Below are positions 53,969 to 63,060 of a stretch of 64,000 nucleotides of DNA, piece after piece. Within the stretch, counting starts at the first letter, position 1. Every line of letters starts with the position of its first letter. A model generated the notes under the pieces. It was not told where the DNA came from and ran no database searches. It saw only the letters and a list, made by a program, of their open reading frames with translations. The stretch spans positions 930,001 to 994,000 of the forward strand of contig NZ_JAASQR010000001.1 in NCBI RefSeq assembly GCF_011762025.1, given 5' to 3'. This DNA is from Sphingobium vermicomposti (lineage in GTDB: Bacteria; Pseudomonadota; Alphaproteobacteria; Sphingomonadales; Sphingomonadaceae). A program made the position numbers and the translations under genes.

Positions 53969-55249
53969 GTGCATGACACGATTTTTGCCCTGTCGAGCGG
54001 CGCGCCGCCGGCGGGGATCGGCATTATCCGCATTAGCGGTCCCGACGCCGGTGAAGCGTTGAAAGCATTGACGGGGCGGGCTTTGCCAGCCCCCCGCCAA
54101 GCGCGCCTTGCACAATTGGTGGACCCGCGTAGCGGCGACGTGCTGGATCGTGCCGTGACCCTGTGGTTTCCCGGCCCGTCAACGGTTACGGGTGAGGATC
54201 TGGCCGAGCTTCACTGTCACGGTGGACGGGCGGTCATTGCTGCGGTGCAGGACGCGCTGGCATCGAGGTCCGGGCTGCGACTGGCCGCGCCGGGTGAATT
54301 TACGCGGCGGGCATTTCTGAACGGTCGCATCGACCTCAACGCCGTGGAGGGGCTTTCCGACCTGCTGGCGGCGGAAACACAGCAGCAGCGTCGTGCGGCG
54401 TTGCTGATGGCGGAGGGGCATTTTTCCCGGCGGGTCAAAGGCTGGCGGTCGGCATTGCTGGACATATCGGCGATGGCGGAGGCTGCGCTCGACTTTTCCG
54501 ATGAGGACGATGTTCCCGATGCCGGGATTGAAACGCGCATCCATCGCCAGTTGGAGGATCTGGCCGCAGAGGTGGAGACTCTATTGGAGGCTCCATCGGC
54601 AGAGCGGCTGCGCGATGGTGTCCGCGTGGTACTCGCCGGGCCGCCCAATGTGGGCAAGTCGACATTGCTCAACGCGCTGGTCGGGCGAGACGCTGCAATC
54701 GTTTCCGACATTGCAGGGACGACCCGCGACCGGATCGAAGTCCCTGCGGCGCTGGGTGGAGTCGCTTTTCTGTTCACGGACACGGCGGGTCTGAGGGATC
54801 AGTCGGACGACCCGGTGGAAATGATCGGCATCGACCGTGCTCGCCTGGCCCTTGCAGCTGCAGACATCATATTGTGGCTGGGCGAGCCCACAGAACTGCC
54901 GCGAGACGACGCTATCCTGATTGCCGCCCAGACCGACAGGCTGCCGACGCGAACCGGGCTGCCAATCTCTGCAGTGACCGGAGCGGGGATGGACCAGCTG
55001 GTGGATATGTTGCTCGACCGGGCGAGATGCCTTTTGCCGGGACCGGGAGACTATGCCCTGCACCAAAGGCAGCGGGATGGGGCTTCGAAACTGCTGGGCC
55101 ATCTTAAAGCTGCGCATGGTGCCAGAGATTTGCTCATTACAGCAGAAGAGCTTCGGCAGGCCCGAAACGCCATCGATCAGTTGACCGGGCAGGCCGGAAC
55201 CGAAGATATGCTCGACCGACTATTTGCGGGTTTTTGCATCGGGAAATAG
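53969..55249 (+). CDS. mnmE: tRNA modification GTPase MnmE
   Basis: With MnmG, makes the 5-carboxymethylaminomethyl group on wobble uridine 34. 426 residues. The N-terminal TrmE domain begins TIFALSSGAPPAGIGIIRIS. The helical domain contains FLNGRIDLNAVEGLSDLLAAET, and the G domain has GPPNVGKSTLL and DIAGTTRDRIEV. The C-terminal Cys signature FCIGK ends the protein. The start is GTG. It begins the conserved near-origin locus with mnmG, rsmG, parA and parB. A parS site lies in the gap after it. Confidence 0.97.
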   Translation: MHDTIFALSSGAPPAGIGIIRISGPDAGEALKALTGRALPAPRQARLAQLVDPRSGDVLDRAVTLWFPGPSTVTGEDLAELHCHGGRAVIAAVQDALASRSGLRLAAPGEFTRRAFLNGRIDLNAVEGLSDLLAAETQQQRRAALLMAEGHFSRRVKGWRSALLDISAMAEAALDFSDEDDVPDAGIETRIHRQLEDLAAEVETLLEAPSAERLRDGVRVVLAGPPNVGKSTLLNALVGRDAAIVSDIAGTTRDRIEVPAALGGVAFLFTDTAGLRDQSDDPVEMIGIDRARLALAAADIILWLGEPTELPRDDAILIAAQTDRLPTRTGLPISAVTGAGMDQLVDMLLDRARCLLPGPGDYALHQRQRDGASKLLGHLKAAHGARDLLITAEELRQARNAIDQLTGQAGTEDMLDRLFAGFCIGK

Positions 55250-55255
55250 TGCCAC

Positions 55256-55271
55256 TGTTTCACGTGGAACA
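55256..55271. promoter_or_regulatory. parS centromere site 1
   Basis: TGTTTCACGTGGAACA, a perfect 16-base match to the bacterial parS consensus, in the mnmE-mnmG gap. ParB is expected to load and spread from here. Confidence 0.93.
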
Positions 55272-55311
55272 GTTTTGACCCGCGCCCCCAACATCTGATA
55301 AAGGCGCGTCC

Positions 55312-57162
55312 ATGCAGGCAAGCTATGACGTGATTGTGGTGGGCGGTGGCCATGCGGGCTGCGAAGCCGCGGTAGCCGCCGCGCGGAAAGGCGCGCGCGT
55401 GGCGTTGTTGACCTTTTCGCGGTCAACTGTGGGATCAATGTCCTGCAATCCGGCGATTGGCGGCCTTGGCAAAGGACATCTCGTTCGAGAGGTGGATGCG
55501 CTGGACGGCCTGATCGCCCGCGCAGCGGATGCGGCGGCGATTCACTATCGCATGTTGAACAGCAGCAAGGGCGCGGCTGTGCAGGGGCCGCGCGTTCAGG
55601 CTGACCGAGTGCGCTATCGCGCGGCAATTCATACGCTGCTCGCGGCCTATCCTACCCTGGACATTGTTGAAGGTGAGGCTTCCGACATCCTTCTGAAGCA
55701 GGGGCAGGTGAGCGGACTGATCCTGGCCGATGGCAGCAGCCTAATGACAGCCGCGATTGTTCTTGCCACTGGCACCTTCCTGGGCGGGAAGCTGTTTCGG
55801 GGTGAGGATGTGGATGTCGGTGGACGCACAGGCGAACGGGCGGCCACGCGGCTGGGTATTCAGTTGAGGGCGATGGGCCTGCCGATTGGCCGGCTTAAAA
55901 CCGGGACGCCGCCACGACTGGATGGGCGAACGATAGACTGGGGACGGTTGGAAGAGCAGCCCTCTGACGAGGGGGGGTGGACCATGTCCTCTCTGACCTC
56001 TGCCCGGATTTTGCCGCAGCTCAGTTGCGCGGTCACGCGGACCAACGAGCGGACCCATGCGATCATCCGTGAAGGTCTGGGGCGATCGCCCTTATTCAGT
56101 GGCGCGATTGAGGGGCGGGGGCCGCGATATTGTCCCTCGATTGAGGACAAGGTCGTTCGCTTTGGCGACCGGGATGGCCATCAGATTTTTCTCGAGCCAG
56201 AAGGCCTTGGCGATCATCTCGTCTATCCCAATGGGATCAGCACGTCGCTGCCGGTTGATGTCCAGACGGCGCTGGTCCAGTCCATGCCGGGGCTGGAGAA
56301 GGCCGAGATTGTCGTTCCGGGCTATGCGGTCGAATATGATCATATCGATCCGCGCGCGCTGGATGCCACGCTGGAAGTGCGCGCGGTGCCGGGATTGTTT
56401 TGCGCCGGTCAGATCAATGGCACGACCGGATATGAAGAAGCGGCGGCGCAGGGACTGGTCGCGGGCGTGAACGCGGCGGCGCGTGCTGCCGATGCGCCGC
56501 CGATGATGCTGGATCGTGCCAGCAGCTATATTGGCGTGATGATCGACGATCTGGTCCTGCAGGGTGTGACTGAGCCGTATCGGATGCTGACAGCGCGGGC
56601 GGAGTATCGGCTTCGTCTGCGGGCGGATAATGCGGGTGCCCGGCTTGAGGCGACCGGCCGTGAGCATGGGATAATCGGTGACGAACGCGACACCTATTAT
56701 GATTCGCGTCGGGTGCAGCGGCTTAAAGCGGAGGCTCAACTTGCGCGTATATTGAGCGCGACGGAAATGGTGCGAGCGGGAGCCGCGGTTCGGCAGGATG
56801 GCGCCCGACGGTCGCTGTTTGACTGGGCCCGCTTTCCTGAGGTGTCGCGGTCCTTGCTCTTTGAACTCGCGCCGGTCCTGAAGGAGATTGACGGCGACTT
56901 GCGGAATGAGCTGTTGGAGGATGCGCACTACGCGCCCTATCTCGAACGGCAGGAAGCTGAGATCGCCGATCTGCGACGCAACGAGCGGATCGGTATACCG
57001 GCGGACTTTGATTATGGCGCTATCGGGGGGCTATCGACGGAGATGATCGAGCGGCTCGATGCGGCGCGGCCAGATACTTTGGCCGCGGCGAGCCGCATAA
57101 GGGGCGTTACGCCTGCTGCGCTCGCGGCGGTTCTGGTCCATGTGCGGCGGCGCGCCGCGTGA
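55312..57162 (+). CDS. mnmG: tRNA uridine 5-carboxymethylaminomethyl modification enzyme MnmG (GidA)
   Basis: FAD-dependent partner of MnmE. 616 residues, normal. FAD-binding [15 protein letters not shown] at the N-terminus, [15 protein letters not shown], then [21 protein letters not shown], and the tRNA-binding C-terminal helical domain ending with [12 protein letters not shown]. The rsmG start is embedded in the stop region (GTGA overlap), so translation is coupled. Confidence 0.97.
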   Translation: MQASYDVIVVGGGHAGCEAAVAAARKGARVALLTFSRSTVGSMSCNPAIGGLGKGHLVREVDALDGLIARAADAAAIHYRMLNSSKGAAVQGPRVQADRVRYRAAIHTLLAAYPTLDIVEGEASDILLKQGQVSGLILADGSSLMTAAIVLATGTFLGGKLFRGEDVDVGGRTGERAATRLGIQLRAMGLPIGRLKTGTPPRLDGRTIDWGRLEEQPSDEGGWTMSSLTSARILPQLSCAVTRTNERTHAIIREGLGRSPLFSGAIEGRGPRYCPSIEDKVVRFGDRDGHQIFLEPEGLGDHLVYPNGISTSLPVDVQTALVQSMPGLEKAEIVVPGYAVEYDHIDPRALDATLEVRAVPGLFCAGQINGTTGYEEAAAQGLVAGVNAAARAADAPPMMLDRASSYIGVMIDDLVLQGVTEPYRMLTARAEYRLRLRADNAGARLEATGREHGIIGDERDTYYDSRRVQRLKAEAQLARILSATEMVRAGAAVRQDGARRSLFDWARFPEVSRSLLFELAPVLKEIDGDLRNELLEDAHYAPYLERQEAEIADLRRNERIGIPADFDYGAIGGLSTEMIERLDAARPDTLAAASRIRGVTPAALAAVLVHVRRRAA

Positions 57163-57800
57163 GTGAAGAGGAAGCTCGCGCCTGGCTGAGCGACCATTTT
57201 TCTGTTTCACGTGGAACATGGGATCTGCTGGAGCGATATGTCGCGGCGCTGCTGGCGGAAATGGCGAACCAGAATTTGATCGCTGAATCAACACGCGCGC
57301 ACGTGTGGGCGAGACATATTGTCGATTCTGCGCAGCTGCTTCCATTGACCGGGTCTGCCGGGCAGGGGCCTTGGGTGGACCTGGGGTCGGGCGCAGGACT
57401 GCCGGGGATTGTGGTCGCGATCCTGTCCGAGCGGCCCATGCTGATGATTGAAAGTCGGCGTAAGCGTGTTGAATTTCTTGATGCCGTCATTGCTGACCTG
57501 AATCTGAGCCACGCTCGCGTGTATGGCGGACGGGTGGAGGTGGCGCCCGCTACCCATGCGGCGGTCATCAGTGCGCGCGCCTATGCGCCGCTTCCCAAGC
57601 TGCTGAGCTCTGCGATGCACTTTTCCACAGATGAAACGATATGGGTCCTGCCAAAAGGGCGAAATGCCGAAAATGAACTGGAGGCGGCGCGCGCATCATG
57701 GCAGGGTGTGTTTCACGTGGAACGCAGCGTCACTGACGCAGATAGCGCCATCATCGTGGGGCACGCCGTCAAACCCAAGGTCAGGAAAGGTCGAGGATGA
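57159..57800 (+). CDS. rsmG: 16S rRNA (guanine-527-N7)-methyltransferase RsmG (GidB)
   Basis: Methylates G527 of 16S rRNA; loss gives low-level streptomycin resistance. 213 residues. The GTG start overlaps the mnmG stop. Key motifs: [25 protein letters not shown] for S-adenosylmethionine binding, and [14 protein letters not shown]. Two parS palindromes lie within the coding sequence, at residues about 16-20 (translated SVSRGT) and near the C-terminus (VFHVER). They are read in two different frames, so the protein sequence must accommodate both. Confidence 0.96.
   Translation: MSEEEARAWLSDHFSVSRGTWDLLERYVAALLAEMANQNLIAESTRAHVWARHIVDSAQLLPLTGSAGQGPWVDLGSGAGLPGIVVAILSERPMLMIESRRKRVEFLDAVIADLNLSHARVYGGRVEVAPATHAAVISARAYAPLPKLLSSAMHFSTDETIWVLPKGRNAENELEAARASWQGVFHVERSVTDADSAIIVGHAVKPKVRKGRG
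57203..57218. promoter_or_regulatory. parS centromere site 2, inside rsmG
   Basis: TGTTTCACGTGGAACA, a perfect match to the consensus, encoding part of SVSRGTW in the rsmG protein. Confidence 0.93.
57709..57724. promoter_or_regulatory. parS centromere site 3, inside rsmG
   Basis: TGTTTCACGTGGAACG, 15 of 16 bases matching the consensus; it encodes FHVE of the rsmG protein and lies 88 bases before the parA start. Confidence 0.85.
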
Positions 57801-58579
57801 TTTGTATCGCCATCGCCAATCAGAAGGGGGGGGTGGGCAAAACCACGACCGCGATCAATCTGGCTACCGGTCTGGCTGCCACCGGCTTGCGTGTCCTGCT
57901 CGTTGATCTTGACCCGCAGGGGAATGCGTCGACAGGGCTGGGCGTCAACCAGTCCGATCGCGCGCGGTCGAGCTATGACCTTCTGGTCGGCAATTGCGCG
58001 CTGGATGACGCCGTTCTGGCAACGCGCGTCCCCAAGCTGGACATCGTACCCGCGACCCAAGACCTGTCGGGTGCGGAGATCGAGCTGATCGAATATGAGC
58101 AGCGCACCCATCGCCTGGAACGGGTGTTGAGTGAAGCACAGCCGGGGCGTTGGGACATTTGCCTGATCGATTGTCCGCCTTCGCTGGGGTTGTTGACGAT
58201 CAACGCGATGGTCGCGGCACAGTATCTGCTGGTGCCGCTGCAATGCGAGTTTTTTGCGCTGGAGGGGCTGTCCCAACTATTGCAGACGGTTGAGCGGATC
58301 AGGGGCAGATTCAACCCGAACCTGTCCATCATGGGGGTTGCGCTGACGATGTACGACCGTCGCAATCGCCTGACCGATCAGGTGGCGGATGATGTTCGCG
58401 CTTGTCTGGGCGATTTGGTTTTCAACACGGTGATCCCGCGCAATGTGCGCCTTTCCGAAGCGCCCAGCCATGGCGTCCCTGCACTGATCTACGATTTTCG
58501 CTGTTCGGGATCGGAGGCTTATATGCGGCTGGCCCGTGAACTGATATCGCGATTGCCCAAACAGGAGGCGGCGGCTTGA
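57797..58579 (+). CDS. parA: Chromosome partitioning ATPase ParA
   Basis: Drives movement of the ParB-parS complex to the opposite pole. 260 residues, without an N-terminal helix-turn-helix, as expected for chromosomal ParA. Deviant Walker A KGGVGKTTT at 10-18, DLDPQGNAST, and the switch motif DICLIDCPPSLGLL. The ATG overlaps rsmG by four bases (ATGA) and its own stop overlaps parB (TTGA), so rsmG-parA-parB are translationally coupled. Confidence 0.97.
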   Translation: MICIAIANQKGGVGKTTTAINLATGLAATGLRVLLVDLDPQGNASTGLGVNQSDRARSSYDLLVGNCALDDAVLATRVPKLDIVPATQDLSGAEIELIEYEQRTHRLERVLSEAQPGRWDICLIDCPPSLGLLTINAMVAAQYLLVPLQCEFFALEGLSQLLQTVERIRGRFNPNLSIMGVALTMYDRRNRLTDQVADDVRACLGDLVFNTVIPRNVRLSEAPSHGVPALIYDFRCSGSEAYMRLARELISRLPKQEAAA

Positions 58580-59502
58580 GCAACGAAGGCGACGATAAGC
58601 TGAAAGTGGGAAAGCGCCCGCACGGACTTGGGCGTGGCCTGTCGGCGCTGTTGGGAGATGTTGCGAGGGAAACGCCCGTTGCCCCTGCGGCCCCGGCTGC
58701 CGCGTCCAGCAAGGCCATTCAGAATATCGAGGTCGCGCTGGTTCAGCCGCATCCCGAACAGCCGCGCCGTCACTTTGATGAAGGCGCGCTGGCGGAACTG
58801 GCGGACAGCATCAGCAAGCGGGGCGTCATCCAGCCGATTATCGTGCGTCCCCATGGCGGCGGTTTTCAGATTGTTGCGGGTGAGCGGCGGTGGCGTGCTG
58901 CGCAACGCGCGCAACTGCATCGCATCCCCGCGATTGTGCGCGACTTCGATGAAGCCGAAACGCTGGAAATAGCGCTCGTCGAAAATATCCAGCGCGAGGA
59001 CCTTAATCCGATTGAAGAGGCGGAAGCCTATCGCAAGCTGATCGCTGACTTTCATCATAGCCAGGAAGCGTTGGGGCGATTGGTGGGGAAATCCCGCAGC
59101 CACATTGCCAATCTGATGCGTTTATTGGACTTGCCCGCTTCGGTCCAGCAACAGGTCGTAGAGCAGAAGCTGTCGATGGGACACGCCCGTGCACTCATCG
59201 GCGCGCCCGATTGCGAGAGCCTGGCCCACACGGTTGCGACCAAGGGTCTGTCGGTCCGTGATACCGAACAACTGGTGCGGCGGGCCAAGAATGGCGACGG
59301 CGCATCCCCGCGCGCGCAGGTTCGCCCTGCAACGGACAAGGACCCCGATATCGCCGCGCTGGAGCAGCATTTGGCTGACATTCTGGGCGTACGGATCGAC
59401 ATCACCCATGCAGGCGGCGGGGCGGGGACTTTGTCGTTGCGCTATTCCACATTGGACCAGCTGGACATGCTGTGCCAGAGGCTGTCGGGCGAACGGATTT
59501 AG
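58576..59502 (+). CDS. parB: Chromosome partitioning protein ParB
   Basis: CTP-dependent clamp that binds parS and spreads. 308 residues. N-terminal ParA-stimulating motif LGRGLSALLGD at about 18-28, CTP-binding GERRWRA at 102-108, ENIQREDLN at 136-144, helix-turn-helix around 162-185, and a C-terminal dimerisation segment (residues about 265-308, LADILGVRIDITH). The start is a TTG overlapping the parA stop. Its partner MipZ is encoded at 19.9 kb, across the origin. Confidence 0.96.
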   Translation: MSNEGDDKLKVGKRPHGLGRGLSALLGDVARETPVAPAAPAAASSKAIQNIEVALVQPHPEQPRRHFDEGALAELADSISKRGVIQPIIVRPHGGGFQIVAGERRWRAAQRAQLHRIPAIVRDFDEAETLEIALVENIQREDLNPIEEAEAYRKLIADFHHSQEALGRLVGKSRSHIANLMRLLDLPASVQQQVVEQKLSMGHARALIGAPDCESLAHTVATKGLSVRDTEQLVRRAKNGDGASPRAQVRPATDKDPDIAALEQHLADILGVRIDITHAGGGAGTLSLRYSTLDQLDMLCQRLSGERI

Positions 59503-59515
59503 GGCGGAATCGCCC
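59502..59515 (+). terminator. Weak hairpin after parB
   Basis: GGGCG-GAAT-CGCCC right at the parB stop codon, followed by GTTTA, with another 7-bp inverted repeat (CACTGGC/GCCAGTG, 59543-59566) before pepN. Without a real T-run, intrinsic termination is uncertain. Confidence 0.35.
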
Positions 59516-59580
59516 GTTTAGCGCAGCTTTTATCGCCCGGCCCACTGGCGTTTTCCGTGGCCAGTGCCTAGCTTGTCGGC

Positions 59581-62181
59581 ATGGCTGACACGCAATCTTC
59601 CCCCGGAACCGCGCCCCTGATCGTCCGTCGTCAGGACTATCGCCCGCCCGATTGGTTGGTCCCGGAAATCACCCTCGATTTCTCGCTGGACCCGGTGTGC
59701 ACGCAGGTTCGCTCGATTCTGACCGTGCGGCGCAATGGGGAGCATGACCGACCGCTGAAGCTGGACGGAGATGACCTCACGCCGCTGGAGGTGAAGGTCG
59801 ATGGCCAAGCCCTGACGGCAGATCAATGGTCCATGGAGGGCGGCGCGCTGATCGTCCCGCTGTCGGGCGCTGCGCATCAGGTCGAAACGCTGGTTGAACT
59901 CGCGCCGGAAAATAACAGCAAGCTGATGGGGCTTTATGCCAGCGGCGGATTGCTTTGTACCCAGTGCGAAGCGGAAGGGTTTCGCCGAATCACATTCTTC
60001 CCCGACCGCCCGGACGTTCTTTCTCGCTATTCCGTCAGGCTGGAAGCGGACAGGGCGCGCTATCCCATTTTGCTGGCCAATGGCGATCCGATTGAACAGG
60101 GGAGTTTGCCGGAGGGACGCCATTGGGCATTATGGACTGATCCCTTCCCCAAGCCTTGCTATCTGTTCGCGCTGGTCGCCGGGGACCTTGCCTGCAACGC
60201 TGACAGCTTCGTTACCATGAGTGGCCGGACAGTGAAGCTGGGCATATGGGTCAAGGAAGCTGACCTGCCCAAAACCGCTCACGCCATGCAGGCGCTGAAA
60301 AATAGTATGGCCTGGGATGAGCGGGTCTATGGGCGCGAATATGACCTGGACGTATTCAACATCGTCGCCGTGGCTGACTTCAACTTTGGCGCGATGGAGA
60401 ATAAGGGCCTTAACATATTCAATTCACGCTATATTCTGGCTGATCCCGACACAGCTACCGATATCGACTATGACGGGGTCGAAGGCGTGGTGGCGCACGA
60501 ATATTTCCATAATTGGTCAGGCAATCGCGTCACCTGCCGCGACTGGTTTCAGCTTTCCTTGAAGGAAGGCTTCACCGTCTTTCGCGACCAGGATTTTTCC
60601 GCCGACATGGGCAGCGCCGCCGTCAAGCGGATCGAGGATGTCCGTGTCCTGAGGGCGGCACAGTTTCAAGAGGATTCAGGACCTCTGGCGCATCCCGTGC
60701 GGCCCGAATCCTACATGGAAATCAGCAACTTCTATACGGCGACCATCTATAATAAGGGTGCGGAGTTGATCCGCATGATGGCGTTGATGCTGGGACGGGA
60801 TCGGTTCCGGGCGGGGGCCGACCTGTATTTTGAACGGCATGACGGGCAGGCCGCGACCTGCGAAGACTTTGTCCGGGCGATGGAGGAGGGCGGCGGGATA
60901 GAGCTTGCCCAATTCCGCCGCTGGTACGAACAGGCAGGGACGCCGCGTGTGCGGGCGCTGCTTACCCATGACGCGGCTAGCCAGACAGCTGAACTGGTGC
61001 TGGAGCAGACCGTACCCCCAACGCCCGGCCAGCCCGACAAGCAGCCGATGGCGATACCTTTGCGCATCAGCCTGTTCGATCGCGAAAGCGGAACAAGCCG
61101 GGGCGACGAGTTGTTGATGCTGACGGAGGCTCGGCAAAGCTTTTTGTTCAGTAAATTCGCGGCCCCGCCCCTATTGTCGATCAATCGCGGCTTTTCCGCG
61201 CCGGTGGTGATCGAAACGGACCGCACCCAAGCCGATCTGGCTTTCCTGTCCGCGCATGATGATGACCCCTTCGCCCGATATGAGGCGATGCAGCAGTTGA
61301 TGGTGAATGTGCTGGTAGGCCGGGTTGGCGGACAGGCCGTCGATGACGCGGCAGTGGTCGCCGCCATTCGCAACACGGCGACCGACCCCTCGTTGGACGA
61401 TGCGTTCATAGCCGAAGCCATTCGCCTGCCGAGCGAAGCCTATATTGGTGATCAACTGACGGAGGTCGATCCCGACGCAATCCACGCCGCTCGTGAGTCG
61501 CTCCAGCACCGGATCGGGGCGGAACTGGAGCCTTTATGGCGCGATATTCACGCCCGGACCCAGGCCAACAGCTTTTCCTTGTCCGCCGCCGCCAAGGGCG
61601 CGCGCAAGCTGCGCAACACGGCGCTGCTTTATCTCTGCGCGTCAGGGATAGAGGAGGGGGCCATAGTCGCCTTTTCCCAGTTCAGCGCTGCGGACAATAT
61701 GACGGAGCGGCAGGCGGCGCTGGCGATATTGGCGAATGGCAGCAGCGCAGAGCGGGAAGCCGCGCTCGACATTTTCTACAATCGCTATCGGGACGATGCG
61801 CTGACTTTGGACAAATGGTTCCAGACGCAGGCCTTTGCCTTTCACCCCGATACGGTGGATCTGGTGGAGGAATTGGGCCGCCATCCCGATTTCACCCTGT
61901 CCAATCCGAACCGGATCCGGTCGCTCTACGGTGCTTTTGCCGGTAACCAGTGGGCCTTCCACCATCGGTCCGGCAAGGGGTATCGCTTGGTCGCGGATTG
62001 CATCATCGCCCTGGACAAGATCAATCCCCAGACGGCGGCGCGGCTGGTGCCTCCGTTAGGGCGCTGGCGTCGTTTCGGTGAGGCGCGTGCCGGTTTGATG
62101 CGCGCCGAGTTGCAGCGGATTCTGGCTCAGCCCGGTCTTTCGCGGGATGTGACGGAGCAAGCCAGCAAAAGCCTGGATTGA
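59581..62181 (+). CDS. pepN: Aminopeptidase N
   Basis: M1-family zinc exopeptidase releasing N-terminal residues from peptides. 866 residues, the size of gamma- and alphaproteobacterial PepN. Exopeptidase motif GAMEN at 270-274, zinc motif HEYFH at 306-310 (H306, E307, H310), and third ligand Glu329 in LSLKEGF. A middle region of beta-rich repeats and a C-terminal helical domain follow. No signal peptide: cytosolic. Stand-alone transcription unit after parB. Confidence 0.97.
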   Translation: MADTQSSPGTAPLIVRRQDYRPPDWLVPEITLDFSLDPVCTQVRSILTVRRNGEHDRPLKLDGDDLTPLEVKVDGQALTADQWSMEGGALIVPLSGAAHQVETLVELAPENNSKLMGLYASGGLLCTQCEAEGFRRITFFPDRPDVLSRYSVRLEADRARYPILLANGDPIEQGSLPEGRHWALWTDPFPKPCYLFALVAGDLACNADSFVTMSGRTVKLGIWVKEADLPKTAHAMQALKNSMAWDERVYGREYDLDVFNIVAVADFNFGAMENKGLNIFNSRYILADPDTATDIDYDGVEGVVAHEYFHNWSGNRVTCRDWFQLSLKEGFTVFRDQDFSADMGSAAVKRIEDVRVLRAAQFQEDSGPLAHPVRPESYMEISNFYTATIYNKGAELIRMMALMLGRDRFRAGADLYFERHDGQAATCEDFVRAMEEGGGIELAQFRRWYEQAGTPRVRALLTHDAASQTAELVLEQTVPPTPGQPDKQPMAIPLRISLFDRESGTSRGDELLMLTEARQSFLFSKFAAPPLLSINRGFSAPVVIETDRTQADLAFLSAHDDDPFARYEAMQQLMVNVLVGRVGGQAVDDAAVVAAIRNTATDPSLDDAFIAEAIRLPSEAYIGDQLTEVDPDAIHAARESLQHRIGAELEPLWRDIHARTQANSFSLSAAAKGARKLRNTALLYLCASGIEEGAIVAFSQFSAADNMTERQAALAILANGSSAEREAALDIFYNRYRDDALTLDKWFQTQAFAFHPDTVDLVEELGRHPDFTLSNPNRIRSLYGAFAGNQWAFHHRSGKGYRLVADCIIALDKINPQTAARLVPPLGRWRRFGEARAGLMRAELQRILAQPGLSRDVTEQASKSLD

Positions 62182-62312
62182 GCGCGGGAAGGTTCGCCGG
62201 GGCTTGCTGCGAGCTGATCTTGTGGCGTTTCGGTCAGCTACTGAGGCCTGCTGTAACAGGCAGTCGAAGGGCCTTCTCTGTCATTCTGATGTGGGACGTG
62301 TGAAGAAGTAAA

Positions 62313-62340
62313 CCCTTCGACAAGCTCAGGGCGAACGGGG
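62313..62340. repeat. Intergenic palindromic repeat, copy 5
   Basis: CCCTTCGACAAGCTCAGGGC followed by GAACGGGG, the same core as the 45253 copy, with the tail GAGTTAGCGCTCGCTACTCTA resembling the tail after the 31144 copy. It sits in a 253-base gap between convergent pepN and the lipoprotein gene; nothing else was recognised there. Confidence 0.88.
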
Positions 62341-62434
62341 AAAGAGATTTCGAGTTAGCGCTCGCTACTCTAATTGTCTTTTGTTCTCCGCATTTTCCGA
62401 ACCGTCAGATTATACCATCTGGCCGGAGCCTGCC

Positions 62435-63049
62435 TTAACGGCCCGACGCTGCCAGCCACGCGGCGACGTCGGCGGCCACCTTGTTCGCCGCGCTGTTCAG
62501 AGGCGCGCCGATGCTGGTGGCGGTGATTTTCGTGCCTACCGGGACGGTGGCGGTGAAGCGCTGACGGGCGATGGCGGTGCCGCCCGGCCCCGCCAGAATT
62601 GCGTCATAAGTGACGATGGCGCTGTTGCTGGCCTCATCCAGGCCAAAGTCCACCAAATCCCCCATCAGCCTTTGGCCCGCATCGGCGGAATATTGGCCGG
62701 GGTCGAGCACGATCCGGTTGCTGGTTGCGGCGATGGTCTCCGACAAAAGCCGCTGGAACAAGTGGCGCGGCGTGTCGGCCCACTGCACGTCGGTCACATA
62801 GGCGAGAGACGTGGGCGTGGTTCGCACCGGCACACGCACGGTGTCGAGCAGCTTGGGCGCTTCAGGATCGGCGACAGTGATGCTGGTCCCCGGCGTGGCG
62901 CTGCGCAGCGTCCCCGGCGCGACCTTTTGAGCGGCATCGAGCGAGAGTAGCTGGGCGGGCGGTTTTCCGCCGATGGAGATGCAGCCCGGCAAGGTCAGCA
63001 GGAGGGCGAGGGCCGCCGACATGGCGGCCTGTTTCTTGTGGAACATCAT
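62435..63049 (-). CDS. ABC-type transport auxiliary lipoprotein (PqiC/YmbA-like)
   Basis: 204 residues. Lipobox LPGC (Cys23) after a hydrophobic signal. The domain matches the DUF330/PqiC-like fold: LLSLDAAQKVAPGTLRS near the start and LLSETIAATSNRIVLDPGQYSADAGQRLMGDLVDFGLDEA after it. Such lipoproteins work with MlaD-type (MCE) proteins in lipid transport between membranes. Its start is 12 bases after the stop of the MlaD gene, so they form one operon. An in-frame ATG 15 bases upstream (63064) is less likely because AGAGGGA lies in front of the used one. Confidence 0.85.
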   Translation of the reverse strand: MMFHKKQAAMSAALALLLTLPGCISIGGKPPAQLLSLDAAQKVAPGTLRSATPGTSITVADPEAPKLLDTVRVPVRTTPTSLAYVTDVQWADTPRHLFQRLLSETIAATSNRIVLDPGQYSADAGQRLMGDLVDFGLDEASNSAIVTYDAILAGPGGTAIARQRFTATVPVGTKITATSIGAPLNSAANKVAADVAAWLAASGR

Positions 63050-63060
63050 GTGGGTCCCTC

